A DNA stretch of 64,000 nucleotides from Oscillospiraceae bacterium (GCA_015065265.1 SVQQ01000005.1:1-64000); one strand, 5' to 3'. Positions 20,630 through 31,245 are shown, counted from the first letter of the stretch. Program-made: numbers and translations. Notes: generated by a model not told the origin, from the letters alone.

Positions 20630-22582
20630 ATGAAGATGAAAAACAGTTTTAAAGTCATAGCTTTTTATGCTGTTCTTATTATAGCGATTTTGTGGGCTAC
20701 AACAGCCTTACTAAATACACAAAGCGAAAAAATAGGATTTAGCGATATAGTCAAATATTTTGAAGACGAAACAGTAGAAGAGTTTCATGTTGACGACGAC
20801 AATACTCTGTATCTAACGTTCAAAGCAGAAGAAGGACAAGAGCCCAAAACTGTCAAGTATAAGCTTAGAAGTCTTGAACTTTTCGAGGCATATCTTGGAA
20901 ATACCATCAGAGAGCAGAGCGCAAACGGCATCATAACAAGTTATGAATATACCGCTCCCACCCCGATTCCCATTTGGGTATCCTTCTTGCCCTACATCAT
21001 AATAGCAGTAGTGTTCATTGTTATCTGGTTCTCCTTTATGAATCAGACAGGCAAGGGCGGAAAAATGAACTCATTCGGCAGAGCCCGTACTAAACTCGGT
21101 TCAGACGAAAAAAACAAGGTCCTCTTTACCGACGTGGCAGGTGCCGACGAAGAAAAAGAAGAACTTGTAGAAATAGTTGAATTCTTAAAGAATCCTCAAA
21201 AGTTTACAGATCTTGGCGCACGTATTCCCAAAGGTGTCCTTTTAGTAGGCCCTCCCGGTACAGGTAAAACACTTCTTGCAAAAGCAGTTGCAGGTGAAGC
21301 AGGAGTTCCTTTCTATTCAATTTCTGGTTCCGACTTTGTTGAAATGTACGTGGGTGTAGGTGCATCACGTGTAAGAGACCTTTTTGAAACTGCAAAAAAG
21401 ACTTCCCCCAGTATCGTCTTCATTGACGAAATTGACGCAGTGGGAAGACATCGTGGTGCAGGTCTTGGTGGCGGACACGACGAAAGGGAACAGACACTTA
21501 ACCAATTGCTTGTTGAAATGGACGGCTTTGGTATAAACGACGGTGTTATTGTAATGGCGGCTACAAACCGCCCTGACATTCTCGACCCTGCACTACTTCG
21601 TCCGGGAAGATTTGACAGACAGGTAACAGTAAATTATCCCGATATAAACGGACGTGAAGCAATATTAAAAGTTCACTCAAAAAACAAGCCATTTGAGAAA
21701 AACGTAGATATGCTCACAATTGCAAAAACTACGGTAGGCTTTACAGGCGCAGACCTTGCAAACCTTTTGAATGAAGCAGCCCTCCTTGCCGCAAGAAAAG
21801 GCAAACGCCTAATCGGTATGAAAGAAATAGAAGAAGCTTCAATAAAAATTATTGTCGGTACTTCTAAAAAATCTCTTAAACGCAACGAACTCGAAACAAA
21901 GATGACAGCCTACCACGAGGCAGGACATGCGATTGCTCATTTTGCTCTTCCTACCCTTGACCCCGTACAGCAGATATCTATTATCCCAACCGCAAGAACT
22001 GGCGGATACACCTTGTCAGTTCCTCAGGAAGACCACTATTTTACTTCCCGCCGTCATATGCAGGAAGAAATCGTATCTCTTCTCGGTGGACGAGTTGCAG
22101 AGTTTTTAGTTTTTGACGACTTTACCACAGGTGCATCAAACGATATTCAAAGAGCAACCTCTCTTGCTCGTAATATGGTCACCCGATACGGTATGAGTGA
22201 TAAACTCGGTTCTGTCGTTTACGGTTCAGAACATGGAAACGACGAAGTGTTCCTTGGCAGAGACTTTTCTAACACTAAGAACTATTCCGAAAAAACCGCT
22301 TCCGAAATTGATGACGAAATCAGATTTATTGTGGACGATGCATACAACAAATGCACACAAATCATCAAAGATAATATGGACAAACTTAACCTCATTTCAG
22401 ATTATCTTATTAAGAATGAGATTATGGATGCAGAGCAGTTCAAGTTTGCCATGGAAAACGATGCAACAGTAGAAGAACTTGAAAAAATCCGAGATGAAAA
22501 GCACAAAATGAGTGCAGAGGAGAACGTCAACGCGGAAAAGAAATCTGAAGAAACAACACAAGAAACAACTTCACAAGAATAA
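20630..22582 (+). CDS. ftsH: ATP-dependent zinc metalloprotease FtsH
   Basis: [29 protein letters not shown]. Confidence 0.97.
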   Translation: MKMKNSFKVIAFYAVLIIAILWATTALLNTQSEKIGFSDIVKYFEDETVEEFHVDDDNTLYLTFKAEEGQEPKTVKYKLRSLELFEAYLGNTIREQSANGIITSYEYTAPTPIPIWVSFLPYIIIAVVFIVIWFSFMNQTGKGGKMNSFGRARTKLGSDEKNKVLFTDVAGADEEKEELVEIVEFLKNPQKFTDLGARIPKGVLLVGPPGTGKTLLAKAVAGEAGVPFYSISGSDFVEMYVGVGASRVRDLFETAKKTSPSIVFIDEIDAVGRHRGAGLGGGHDEREQTLNQLLVEMDGFGINDGVIVMAATNRPDILDPALLRPGRFDRQVTVNYPDINGREAILKVHSKNKPFEKNVDMLTIAKTTVGFTGADLANLLNEAALLAARKGKRLIGMKEIEEASIKIIVGTSKKSLKRNELETKMTAYHEAGHAIAHFALPTLDPVQQISIIPTARTGGYTLSVPQEDHYFTSRRHMQEEIVSLLGGRVAEFLVFDDFTTGASNDIQRATSLARNMVTRYGMSDKLGSVVYGSEHGNDEVFLGRDFSNTKNYSEKTASEIDDEIRFIVDDAYNKCTQIIKDNMDKLNLISDYLIKNEIMDAEQFKFAMENDATVEELEKIRDEKHKMSAEENVNAEKKSEETTQETTSQE

Positions 22583-22587
22583 AACAA

Positions 22588-22620
22588 AAAAGATTGCGAA
22601 CGTTCGCAATCTTTTTTTGT
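22588..22620. terminator. Bidirectional intrinsic terminator between convergent genes
   Basis: aaaaagattgcgaacgttcgcaatctttttttg. Confidence 0.88.
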
Positions 22621-22621
22621 T

Positions 22622-23605
22622 TTATATCTCGTTTTCAAAGAAAACTTCGTCTACCTTAAACTCGCGACCCTTCAAATAATAAAGTAAATCACTTTCATTT
22701 GAGGGAGAAAAGGAAAGTTTATAAGAATAAAGCGCTTGAAATTTATAACCTATTTTTTTATCGTCTCTATTCACTCCATATTTACCGTCACCAACGAGAG
22801 GGTGTCCCATATGAGCAAATTGAGCGCGTATTTGATGAGTTCTTCCTGTGACGAGAGTTACTTCAACAAGAGAGATATTTCTCTTCACGTCACTTCTTAT
22901 AACGTTGTAGAAGGACTCTGCACTTAATGCGTTTGGCGTGGGCTTTTCAAAAACTTTTACTATGTTTTGTGAGCTGTCTTTTAACAAATAATTTTTTATG
23001 TGTCCGTTTTTGTTATTGAAAGTTCCGTGAACAAGAGCCAAATATTTTTTTGTTGTCTCATTGTTTTTTATAAGGTCATTTACACATCTTAGCGCCTGCG
23101 CATTCTTCGCACAAATTACAATGCCACCAGTGTTTCTGTCAATTCTGTTACAAAGTGCGGGAGTAAAACTCCGCTCTTCGATTGGATTATATTCACCCTT
23201 GTGATAAAGGTACGCCTTTACTTTGTCAATGAGAGTGCCTGTCTTTTCCTTTTCATCGGAATGAACTATAACACCTGGTTTTTTATCTACTAAAAGAATG
23301 TTTTCGTCTTCGTAAATTATGTTAAGTTTTGGATTGAGTTTAGTAAAAGACAAATCTGAGTCAGTGACAAAAAACTCGTCTTTTATATAAAATTCTACAA
23401 GGTCGCCTTCTTCGAGCCTTGTGTTCTGAACTGCTCTTTTGCCATTAACTTTAATTCTCTTTTCTCGAATGAATTTATACATCAAGGATAACGGAAGAGT
23501 AGGTAAAGATTTAGTAATATATTTATCCAGTCTTTGTCCTGAATCGTTTTTTGTTATTTCAAATGCTTTTATAAAATCTTCCCCCTTAATCAAGGTATGC
23601 TTCAA
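22622..23605 (-). CDS. RluA-family rRNA pseudouridine synthase
   Basis: S4-like N-terminus; CNRIDRNTGGIVICAK; TGRTHQIRAQFAHMGHPLVGDGKYG. Confidence 0.88.
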   Translation of the reverse strand: MKHTLIKGEDFIKAFEITKNDSGQRLDKYITKSLPTLPLSLMYKFIREKRIKVNGKRAVQNTRLEEGDLVEFYIKDEFFVTDSDLSFTKLNPKLNIIYEDENILLVDKKPGVIVHSDEKEKTGTLIDKVKAYLYHKGEYNPIEERSFTPALCNRIDRNTGGIVICAKNAQALRCVNDLIKNNETTKKYLALVHGTFNNKNGHIKNYLLKDSSQNIVKVFEKPTPNALSAESFYNVIRSDVKRNISLVEVTLVTGRTHQIRAQFAHMGHPLVGDGKYGVNRDDKKIGYKFQALYSYKLSFSPSNESDLLYYLKGREFKVDEVFFENEI

Positions 23606-24227
23606 GTCTGTTTATTTTAAAGCCTTTTGCAATAAAATTACGTTCATACTCAGTTTTTACGTTGTCTTCTTCTAGTTCCTCTGTATGCAAATCAAAAGTG
23701 ACGTTTTCAAGCCTGTATCCACATTCCACAAAGGTTTCAAGAGAATAATCGAACAACTCTCTGTTGTCAGTCTTGAAGTGAATAGAGCCCCCTTTTTTCA
23801 AAAGTTTTTTAAACACTTCCAAAAATTGTGGACTGGTAAGCCTTCTTTTTGCGTGTCTCTTTTTTGGCCAAGGGTCACAAAAGTTTATGTAAATTACGTC
23901 AAACATTTCAGAAGGGAAGTACTCTGTAAGTTCTTCAGCATCACAGTTGATAAATCTAACGTTTTTTAGTTCTTCATCACTGATTTTTTCTAATGCAAGT
24001 ACAATTATGTCCGTCGCTTTTTCAACTGCAATAAAGTTTATATCCTGATATTTTGAAGCCATACCTTTTACAAAGTCACCTTTTCCGCATCCGATTTCTA
24101 AACGAATGGGGTTTGTATTATCAAATGCAGATGGCCAGTTGTCCTTATAGTCAGAGGGTGACTCAATGTAGTAATTCTTACACGCCTGTATTCTCTCAGG
24201 TGTGTGTTTTCTTTTTCTTGCTCTCAC
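23586..24227 (-). CDS. trmB: tRNA (guanine-N7-)-methyltransferase
   Basis: IRLEIGCGKGDFVKGMA; FCDPWPKKRHAKRRL. Confidence 0.95.
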   Translation of the reverse strand: MRARKRKHTPERIQACKNYYIESPSDYKDNWPSAFDNTNPIRLEIGCGKGDFVKGMASKYQDINFIAVEKATDIIVLALEKISDEELKNVRFINCDAEELTEYFPSEMFDVIYINFCDPWPKKRHAKRRLTSPQFLEVFKKLLKKGGSIHFKTDNRELFDYSLETFVECGYRLENVTFDLHTEELEEDNVKTEYERNFIAKGFKINRLEAYLD

Positions 24228-24348
24228 GTTTTTATCTCCGATTTTCTTTATTCAACAAGTATTATAGTACTTTTCCCTTTTTTTATCAAGTAGTAAGAAT
24301 AAGTATTTTTCAAGTTGTCAAAAATCTAAGGAAGAACGGGGGAGAGAA

Positions 24349-26613
24349 ATGATAAAGTTATCGAAGGAACTCAACGAACTCTTGGAACAAGCTAAAATTA
24401 TTTCAATAAATTTAGGACATTCTTTTGTAGGAAGTGAACATTTGCTTTTAGCTATACTTAGTAATAAAAAATTAAGTATGGCCATTAGACAAGAGTTACC
24501 GAACTCAAAAGACTTAACGTACGCGAAAACTATGAGTGAGGTTGTAAAAATAAGAGGGAGAGGAGAAAGAGGTGCTATAAGCATTCAAAAACTATCAAGC
24601 GATTTACACTCTATAATTGAAAACAGTTTTAAGTATGCCTTTGAAAAAGGAGAAAAAGAAATTAAAATATCTCACGTTTTAGAAGCGATAAAAAAAGAAG
24701 AAAATTGCCTTGCAATGAAACTTATAAATATCAAATTTGGAAAAGAAAGAAGTATTGAAATGCATTATGAGCCCTTAAAGAGTGAAAAGGCGTTAACTTA
24801 TGATACTATAAAACAGTTAAGAAGCGAAACACCTATTCTTAATAACTTTTCAAAAGACGTAACTTTAATGGCGTGTGAAAATATGCTTGACCCCGTAATC
24901 GGCAGAAAAGAGGAGATTAACAGAGTTCTTGAAATACTTTTAAGAAAAAATAAAAACAACCCTTGCTTAATAGGCTATCCGGGAGTTGGAAAAAGTGCTA
25001 TAGTTGATGCCCTTGCTATGAAGATAGTTAAAGGGGAAGTACCGCCGCAACTTCAGGAAAAAAGAGTGGTCTCACTCGACATTTCTTCGCTCCTTGCAGG
25101 AGCAAGATATCGAGGTGACTTTGAAGAACGAATAAAAAAGATAATGGATGAAGTAAGAAAAACTAAAAACGTAATATTGATGATTGATGAACTGCATAAC
25201 ATTGCTAATACGTCTACGGGAGAAGGATCACTTGATGCAGGAAATATCTTAAAGCCTGAACTTGCACGTGGGGATATCAGTATAATTGGTGCTACCACCG
25301 TTGACGAGTACAGAAAATTTATCGAAAAGGATGCTGCGTTAGACAGACGCTTCCAAAAAGTTTTAGTTAAAGAACCAAGTAGAGAGGAAAGTATCTCAAT
25401 ATTAAGGGGATTAAAAGAAAGGTACGAAAGTTTTCACGGTGTCAGAATTACCGAAAGTGCAATTATGAAAGCAGTAGATTTGTCAATAAAGAACGTTTAT
25501 AATAAATATTTGCCTGATAAAGCGTTAGACCTAATTGACGAATCGGCATCGAGAGCAAAAATTCTACAAAAAAAGTTAGTTGATGATGAAGATATAGAAA
25601 ATACGCTTAACAGATATAAAAATAAAAAGCAAGACTTGTTGATAAAGGAAAATGTTGACAAGCTAAAACAAAATTTAAACAAAAAAGTGTTAGGTCAAGA
25701 AAAAGCGATAGAAAAGCTTATAGAAACCTATACTAATTTCGAAGTGCAAAAAACAAGGTTCACTTCTATAAATTGCCCGTGTATCTTTTTTGGCGGTCCA
25801 ACAGGATGTGGCAAAACCAGCCTTGCGAAAAGTTTTTCAGACGAAGTTTTTGGAGAGGGAACACTTTTGAAAATAGACATGGCAGAATATAGTGAAAAGC
25901 ATTCAATTTCAAAACTAATTGGTTCACCTCCTGGATACGTAGGATATGAAGAAAGCGGAATACTTGTAAATGAAGTTTCAAAAAATCCATTCAGAGTCAT
26001 AGTTTTTGACGAAATAGAAAAATCCCATCCCGACGTTTTGAAAGTACTTTTAAAAATACTTGACGACGGAGAACTTCTTGACAGGCGCTCAAGAGCAGTT
26101 GACTTCAAGAACACTTTTATTATCTTAACTTCAAATTTAGGCTTCGACAAAAACACAACTACGTCAGGATTTTTAAAAATTGAAAAAGAAGAAAAACTCA
26201 TCGAAATAAAAACTTTTCTTGGAAATGCTGTTTTCTCTCGCATAGATGAGATAATCCTTTTTGAAAAGCCAAACTTAAAGGACGGTAAAAAAATTTGTGA
26301 GTATCTTATTTTGAAAAGTGTAGAGAGTTGTAAAAAGGTAGGTTTGGATGTTTCTGTAGAAAATGATGTTATTGACTTAATACTTGAAAAATCGGATATA
26401 AAAAATTTAGGTTATAGAAATTTATGGAAAAATTATTTTAAATTAGTTGAAAAAACAATAAATGAGGAAATTATCAATTCTTGTCACACACATAAGCAAT
26501 TGTCAATATACGTTGATGAAAACGGTGAAATTAATATAAGAAGACAATTTAACAAATTAAATCTTGAAAATAATCAACTTTCAATGTATAATAGACAAAA
26601 ATGTGTTGATTGA
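24349..26613 (+). CDS. ClpC-like Hsp100 AAA+ ATPase (divergent)
   Basis: Clp N-domain repeat; two Walker A (GYPGVGKS, GGPTGCGKT); GYVGYEE; no UVR segment in the linker. Confidence 0.88.
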   Translation: MIKLSKELNELLEQAKIISINLGHSFVGSEHLLLAILSNKKLSMAIRQELPNSKDLTYAKTMSEVVKIRGRGERGAISIQKLSSDLHSIIENSFKYAFEKGEKEIKISHVLEAIKKEENCLAMKLINIKFGKERSIEMHYEPLKSEKALTYDTIKQLRSETPILNNFSKDVTLMACENMLDPVIGRKEEINRVLEILLRKNKNNPCLIGYPGVGKSAIVDALAMKIVKGEVPPQLQEKRVVSLDISSLLAGARYRGDFEERIKKIMDEVRKTKNVILMIDELHNIANTSTGEGSLDAGNILKPELARGDISIIGATTVDEYRKFIEKDAALDRRFQKVLVKEPSREESISILRGLKERYESFHGVRITESAIMKAVDLSIKNVYNKYLPDKALDLIDESASRAKILQKKLVDDEDIENTLNRYKNKKQDLLIKENVDKLKQNLNKKVLGQEKAIEKLIETYTNFEVQKTRFTSINCPCIFFGGPTGCGKTSLAKSFSDEVFGEGTLLKIDMAEYSEKHSISKLIGSPPGYVGYEESGILVNEVSKNPFRVIVFDEIEKSHPDVLKVLLKILDDGELLDRRSRAVDFKNTFIILTSNLGFDKNTTTSGFLKIEKEEKLIEIKTFLGNAVFSRIDEIILFEKPNLKDGKKICEYLILKSVESCKKVGLDVSVENDVIDLILEKSDIKNLGYRNLWKNYFKLVEKTINEEIINSCHTHKQLSIYVDENGEINIRRQFNKLNLENNQLSMYNRQKCVD

Positions 26614-26625
26614 GAGGACAGCTTA

Positions 26626-27138
26626 ATGTTTGACTTTTTGATACCTGATTTTTATTTTCATACAATTTATGACGTGCCCATTTCTTTCTATAAAGAAAAT
26701 AATATAAAGGGTATCCTTTTCGATATTGATAACACCTTGGAACCCTACCAAACAGAAACTCCAGGTGTAAAGGCAACAAGTCTTTTTGAAACACTTAAAA
26801 AAAATGGTATTAAAGTTGCGGTAGTATCAAACAATCACGAAGAGAGAGTTAAGAAATTTTGCGAACCTCTTGGAGTTTACTATTCGTATGAATCGGGTAA
26901 ACCGTCCTCTAAAAAAATTAATGAACTAATTGAAAAATTAGGACTTGATAAGAGTGAAGTTGCGATTGTAGGTGACCAGATTTTCACAGACGTATGGGCT
27001 TCCGCAAACTCTAAAATCAAAGGAATTTTAGTTGATAAAATCAATTCACAAGAAAGTTTTTTTATAAAAGTTAAACGTGTTCTTGAAATACCGTTTTTTA
27101 AAAAGATTCAAAAGAAAGGATACGGAAAAATCAAATGA
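26626..27138 (+). CDS. YqeG-family HAD-IIIA phosphatase
   Basis: IKGILFDIDNTLEPY; VAIVGDQIFTDVWASA. Confidence 0.9.
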   Translation: MFDFLIPDFYFHTIYDVPISFYKENNIKGILFDIDNTLEPYQTETPGVKATSLFETLKKNGIKVAVVSNNHEERVKKFCEPLGVYYSYESGKPSSKKINELIEKLGLDKSEVAIVGDQIFTDVWASANSKIKGILVDKINSQESFFIKVKRVLEIPFFKKIQKKGYGKIK

Positions 27139-27992
27139 AATTAGCAAAGTTTGGTCCTGGTGGTAACTCGTCACTTTTTGCCGAAAAAGGACACAAATCC
27201 AGTTTAGATGCACCTGCGTGGGTCAAAGAAATGAATCTTGACGCATACGAATACGAATGCGGTAACGGTGTTAGCGGAAGCGAAGAAACCTTTGCAAGAA
27301 TTGGCTTGAAAGCTGCAGAATATGGCGTTGCAACATCTTTGCATTCGCCTTATTACATATCCTTATCAGGAGTTGTAGAAGAAAAAAGAATAGGAAGTAT
27401 TAAGTATATTTTACAAAGTGTTAACGCCGCAAAGTTACTAGGTGCTACAACTGTAGTTGTACATGCAGGAAGTGCCGCTAAAATCGACAGAAACGATGCG
27501 TTGAATCTTGCAAAAGACACTCTTGAAAAAACTATAGTTGAAGTTGAAAAAATAGGCTTCGGTAACGTAAAAATCGGACTTGAAACAATGGGTAAAATAA
27601 ATCAACTTGGTACTGTTGATGAAATTATAGAATTTTGTAAGATAGACCCAAGATACGTACCTGTTGTGGATTTTGGACATCTCTATGCTCGTTCTTTGGG
27701 CGAGAATATTATCACGTCAGACGATATAAAGAGAATATTCGATAAAATTTCCTCAGAACTCGGAGCAGAAGTCGCCGAAAACTTGCACTGCCATTATTCT
27801 TGCATTGAATATTCAAAAGGCGGAGAACTTAAGCATTTAACCTTTGATAACGATAAATTTGGACCTGACCCCGTAATGTTTGCAAAAACGATAAGGGAAC
27901 TCGGCGTTTATCCAACGGTTATTTGTGAATCTGCAGGCACTCAGGACGTAGATGCAAAATTTTTAAAATCTGTTTATCTCGGAGCAATTTAA
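27135..27992 (+). CDS. Endonuclease IV-like / TIM-barrel AP-endonuclease family protein
   Basis: TSLHSPYYISL, VVVHAGSAAK, GLETMGK, VVDFGHLYAR metal-ligand-like motifs; 4-nt ATGA overlap with yqeG-like gene. Confidence 0.78.
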   Translation: MKLAKFGPGGNSSLFAEKGHKSSLDAPAWVKEMNLDAYEYECGNGVSGSEETFARIGLKAAEYGVATSLHSPYYISLSGVVEEKRIGSIKYILQSVNAAKLLGATTVVVHAGSAAKIDRNDALNLAKDTLEKTIVEVEKIGFGNVKIGLETMGKINQLGTVDEIIEFCKIDPRYVPVVDFGHLYARSLGENIITSDDIKRIFDKISSELGAEVAENLHCHYSCIEYSKGGELKHLTFDNDKFGPDPVMFAKTIRELGVYPTVICESAGTQDVDAKFLKSVYLGAI

Positions 27993-29062
27993 TGTCAATA
28001 ATAGAAAATTTCAGAAAACAATTTTTTAAAAAGTACAATAATTGCGCGGCACTGGTTTTGTCTCATTCTAACAGACTGTACCTGTCAGGCTTTTCTTCGA
28101 GTGACGGAGTGGTTTTAATTACTCCAAATTCTTCTTATCTTATTGTGGACTTTAGATATTTTGAAATGGCAAAAAATAAGTCTAACACTTTTGTTCCTAT
28201 TCTTGCAGATAGATCGCTTTTAGCAGTTGCAAAGGAATTACTGGATAAAGAAAAAATAAAGAGTATAATAATAGAAGACGATTATGTAACCTTGTCTTTA
28301 AGCCGTAGAATTAAAGAAGTTTTTAACGATTGCGAAATTGCGAGTTTTGAAGGCTTTTTGAACGAATTAAGGTCTGTAAAAACAGAAGATGAAATAAAAA
28401 GAATACAAAATGCACAGAATCTCACCGACGCTACATTTTCGCATTTGCTTGAAATTTTAAGCCCCTCAATGACCGAAAACGAAGTAGCGTGTGAACTTGA
28501 CTTCTTTATGAGACGAAACGGAGCCGAAGAATGTGCCTTCAAGACAATTGCAGTCTCAGGCAAAAAGTCATCACTCCCTCACGGAGAGCCGTCCGATATT
28601 CTACTTACAAAAAACTCTTTTTTAACTCTGGACTTCGGGGCTAAATTGGACGGTTACTGTTCTGATATGACACGAACAGTTGTCATTGGAAAAGCGGACG
28701 AAGAAATGAAAAGAGTTTACGATATTGTATTGTCTGCACAACTTTCTGCAATAAATGCAGTTCACGAGAACGTTATCGGATGTGACGTGGATTATGCCGC
28801 CAGAAAAATTATTGCGGATAACGGATTTGGAAACTGTTTTGGTCACTCTACCGGTCATGGCGTTGGAATAGATGTCCACGAAGCACCTTCGTTTTCACCA
28901 AATTATAAAAAAGAAATAAAGAAAAATTCGGTTTTGAGCGTTGAGCCCGGCATTTATATCGAAGGCAAGTTCGGTGTCAGAATTGAAGATTTGGTAGTAG
29001 TAGGGGACAAAGGCGCTGTAAATCTTACAAAAAGCACTAAAAATTTGATTGAAATAGGTTGA
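27992..29062 (+). CDS. Xaa-Pro aminopeptidase family (M24) peptidase
   Basis: LTLDFGAKLDGYCSDMTRT; GHSTGHGVGIDVHEAP; VEPGIYIEGKFGVRIED. Confidence 0.92.
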   Translation: MSIIENFRKQFFKKYNNCAALVLSHSNRLYLSGFSSSDGVVLITPNSSYLIVDFRYFEMAKNKSNTFVPILADRSLLAVAKELLDKEKIKSIIIEDDYVTLSLSRRIKEVFNDCEIASFEGFLNELRSVKTEDEIKRIQNAQNLTDATFSHLLEILSPSMTENEVACELDFFMRRNGAEECAFKTIAVSGKKSSLPHGEPSDILLTKNSFLTLDFGAKLDGYCSDMTRTVVIGKADEEMKRVYDIVLSAQLSAINAVHENVIGCDVDYAARKIIADNGFGNCFGHSTGHGVGIDVHEAPSFSPNYKKEIKKNSVLSVEPGIYIEGKFGVRIEDLVVVGDKGAVNLTKSTKNLIEIG

Positions 29063-29078
29063 AATACTAAAAAATCTA

Positions 29079-29107
29079 TTGCAAATTTTTGTAAATTGTT
29101 ATATAAT
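29079..29107 (+). promoter_or_regulatory. Sigma-A-like promoter of efp
   Basis: TTGCAA-17 nt-TATAAT. Confidence 0.65.
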
Positions 29108-29148
29108 AGTATGAAAATGTAATAATTAAATATTATGGAGGATATGAA

Positions 29149-29709
29149 ATGGCAGTAGTAGCTGGAGATTTTAGAAATGGCGTTACATTCGAAATGGATG
29201 GAAACGTAATGCAGGTTATCGAGTTTCAGCACGTAAAACCCGGTAAAGGAGCAGCGTTTGTACGTACTAAACTCAGAAACGTTATTACAGGAGCAGTAGT
29301 TGAAAAAACATTCAACCCTTCTGATAAATACCCCCCTGCATACGTAGAAAGAAAAGATATGCAGTATCTTTATTCTGATGGCGATCTTTACTATTTTATG
29401 GATATGGAAACATATGACCAAATACCGATTAGCAAAGATATACTTACACCTAACTTCAAATTTGTAAAAGAAAACGATATGGTTAGAGTTGCATCATATA
29501 AGGGCACAGTATTTGCTGTAGAACCTCCTATGTTTGTTGAACTTGAAATCACTCAGACAGAACCTGGTTTTAAAGGTGATACCGCTACAGGTACAACAAA
29601 ACCTGCAACACTTGAAACAGGTGCTGAAATCAAAGTTCCTCTTTTCATTAACGAAGGCGATGTAATTAAGATCGATACCCGTACAGGAGAATATCTCGAA
29701 AGAGTATAA
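29149..29709 (+). CDS. efp: Elongation factor P
   Basis: [18 protein letters not shown]; full-length 186 aa. Confidence 0.97.
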   Translation: MAVVAGDFRNGVTFEMDGNVMQVIEFQHVKPGKGAAFVRTKLRNVITGAVVEKTFNPSDKYPPAYVERKDMQYLYSDGDLYYFMDMETYDQIPISKDILTPNFKFVKENDMVRVASYKGTVFAVEPPMFVELEITQTEPGFKGDTATGTTKPATLETGAEIKVPLFINEGDVIKIDTRTGEYLERV

Positions 29710-29725
29710 GAAAGGAGCGACTGTT

Positions 29726-30175
29726 ATGTTGCTTACCGAAAAAGTTGCTTATATCAAAGGAATAATCGACGGAATGAATTTTGACACCTCTACAAACGAA
29801 GGAAAAATCATTTCTCTTATTGTAGATTTGTTAGACGATATTTCCAACGACCTCAATGACCTTGCAGAAGAAAATGCGACTTTGAATTCTTACGTTGAAG
29901 AGATTGACGAAGACTTAGGTACACTTGAAGAAGTTGTATACGAAGAGTTTGATGATTGCGATTGCGATTGTGATTGCGATGACTGTGACTGTGATTGTGA
30001 CGACTGTGAATGCGATGATGATTGCGCCTGTTGTGACAAAAACATCGCATACGATTTTTTCAAAGTGATATGTCCGAACTGTAACGAAGAGGTTTATTTA
30101 GACAATAGTATAGATCCTTCTCAGGTTATATGTCCTGCTTGTCACAAAGAATTTTCTGTGATTGAAAATAACTAG
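29726..30175 (+). CDS. CD1247-N-terminal-like protein with internal Asp/Cys tract and C-terminal zinc ribbon
   Basis: MLLTEKVAYIKGIIDGM N-terminus; residues 76-104 DDCDCDCDCDDCDCDCDDCECDDDCACCD; CPNC...CPAC ribbon. Confidence 0.8.
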   Translation: MLLTEKVAYIKGIIDGMNFDTSTNEGKIISLIVDLLDDISNDLNDLAEENATLNSYVEEIDEDLGTLEEVVYEEFDDCDCDCDCDDCDCDCDDCECDDDCACCDKNIAYDFFKVICPNCNEEVYLDNSIDPSQVICPACHKEFSVIENN

Positions 30176-30177
30176 GT

Positions 30178-30210
30178 TTAAGGCTGCTCGAAAGAGCAGC
30201 CTTAAAATTT
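30178..30210 (+). terminator. Intrinsic terminator
   Basis: taaggctgctc-gaaa-gagcagcctta. Confidence 0.85.
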
Positions 30211-30289
30211 ATTATTAAAAAACAAAATGTGTAGAATTGTACATAAATTTGTGATATAATTAATAAAAATTTATCGTTTAGGATTATTT

Positions 30290-30655
30290 ATGTTTAAAAA
30301 AATTAAACACGTATTGTATGAGATTGTGCAGTTTATCTTAAATCCCAGATTTCTATTCTGTTTTGGTGTTGCTTGGATTGTAACAAACGGTTGGGCATAT
30401 ATTTTGTTTGGTATTAGCACCTATTTTGGAATCAGTTGGATGTTTGCTATTTCCAGCGCATATCTTGCATTCCTCTGGCTGCCTGTATCTCCCGAGAAAT
30501 TAGTTACCTTCGCCATTGCAATTGCTATATTAAAAAAACTGTTTCCTCAAGACACTAAAACCCTTGGAAAATTAAAAAAACTACACAATAAAGTTAGGTC
30601 AAAAATAAAAAATAAATCCACTAAAAATACTAACGCAGAAAAGGAGAAAATATGA
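30290..30655 (+). CDS. Small membrane protein, unknown
   Basis: 121 aa, two or more TM segments, basic C-tail; overlaps next ORF by 4 nt. Confidence 0.7.
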   Translation: MFKKIKHVLYEIVQFILNPRFLFCFGVAWIVTNGWAYILFGISTYFGISWMFAISSAYLAFLWLPVSPEKLVTFAIAIAILKKLFPQDTKTLGKLKKLHNKVRSKIKNKSTKNTNAEKEKI

Positions 30656-31245
30656 ATATCATAAAAAGTAATATGTCATACGTTTTGAAAATATTTATAA
30701 ATCATTTTGTTTCCGCCATTTATTCTCTGATACTTTTTATGGTGTTTAGTGTGGCGCTTGGAGGAAAGCTTGTAATTCTGGGAAGTATTATTTCTATTGC
30801 GTTTTATTTGTTTCTCATTTACAGTTTTATGTGGGAAGCAGGAGCAAAAAGAGCAGTAGGATATAATTTAAGAAAGATTAAGATTTTCGACGGAACATTG
30901 ATAATGCTTGTCGGCGGGTTGCCTTTTTATTTAACTACAGTTTTTAGTTGTATCCTTTGGTTTTTTAAAACGGACTCAACTTTTGCTGAATTGACTGTTG
31001 ACGTAGTCTACAGAGTCCTTTTTTATGTGAACGTATTTTTCTCGCAGTGTATGTATTCAGGCTTGTTCACTTCTATATTCGGCTCTATTCCTGATGTTCT
31101 ACCATTTTTTTACTTATTTTCTCTGATACCAGGGATATTAGTCGGTACGTTAGCTTATTTCTTTGGAAGCAAATCTTTTAGACTGAGAACAATTTTCGGA
31201 ATTAAATACAACGAAGAAAAGGAAAAAATAAAGAATAATTACTAA
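30652..31245 (+). CDS. Multi-TM membrane protein, unknown
   Basis: 197 aa, about 4-5 hydrophobic segments; translationally coupled to upstream ORF. Confidence 0.7.
   Translation: MNIIKSNMSYVLKIFINHFVSAIYSLILFMVFSVALGGKLVILGSIISIAFYLFLIYSFMWEAGAKRAVGYNLRKIKIFDGTLIMLVGGLPFYLTTVFSCILWFFKTDSTFAELTVDVVYRVLFYVNVFFSQCMYSGLFTSIFGSIPDVLPFFYLFSLIPGILVGTLAYFFGSKSFRLRTIFGIKYNEEKEKIKNNY

Noticed and set aside
25728-26243. 171-aa minus-strand ORF antisense to the ClpC-like gene
   Set aside because: Serine/phenylalanine-rich shadow ORF opposite a strong coding frame
29951-30037. Short tandem gattgc/gactgt DNA repeat as a possible CRISPR or microsatellite
   Set aside because: No spacers, in frame within a coding sequence, and the synonymous variation fits a protein-level Asp/Cys tract
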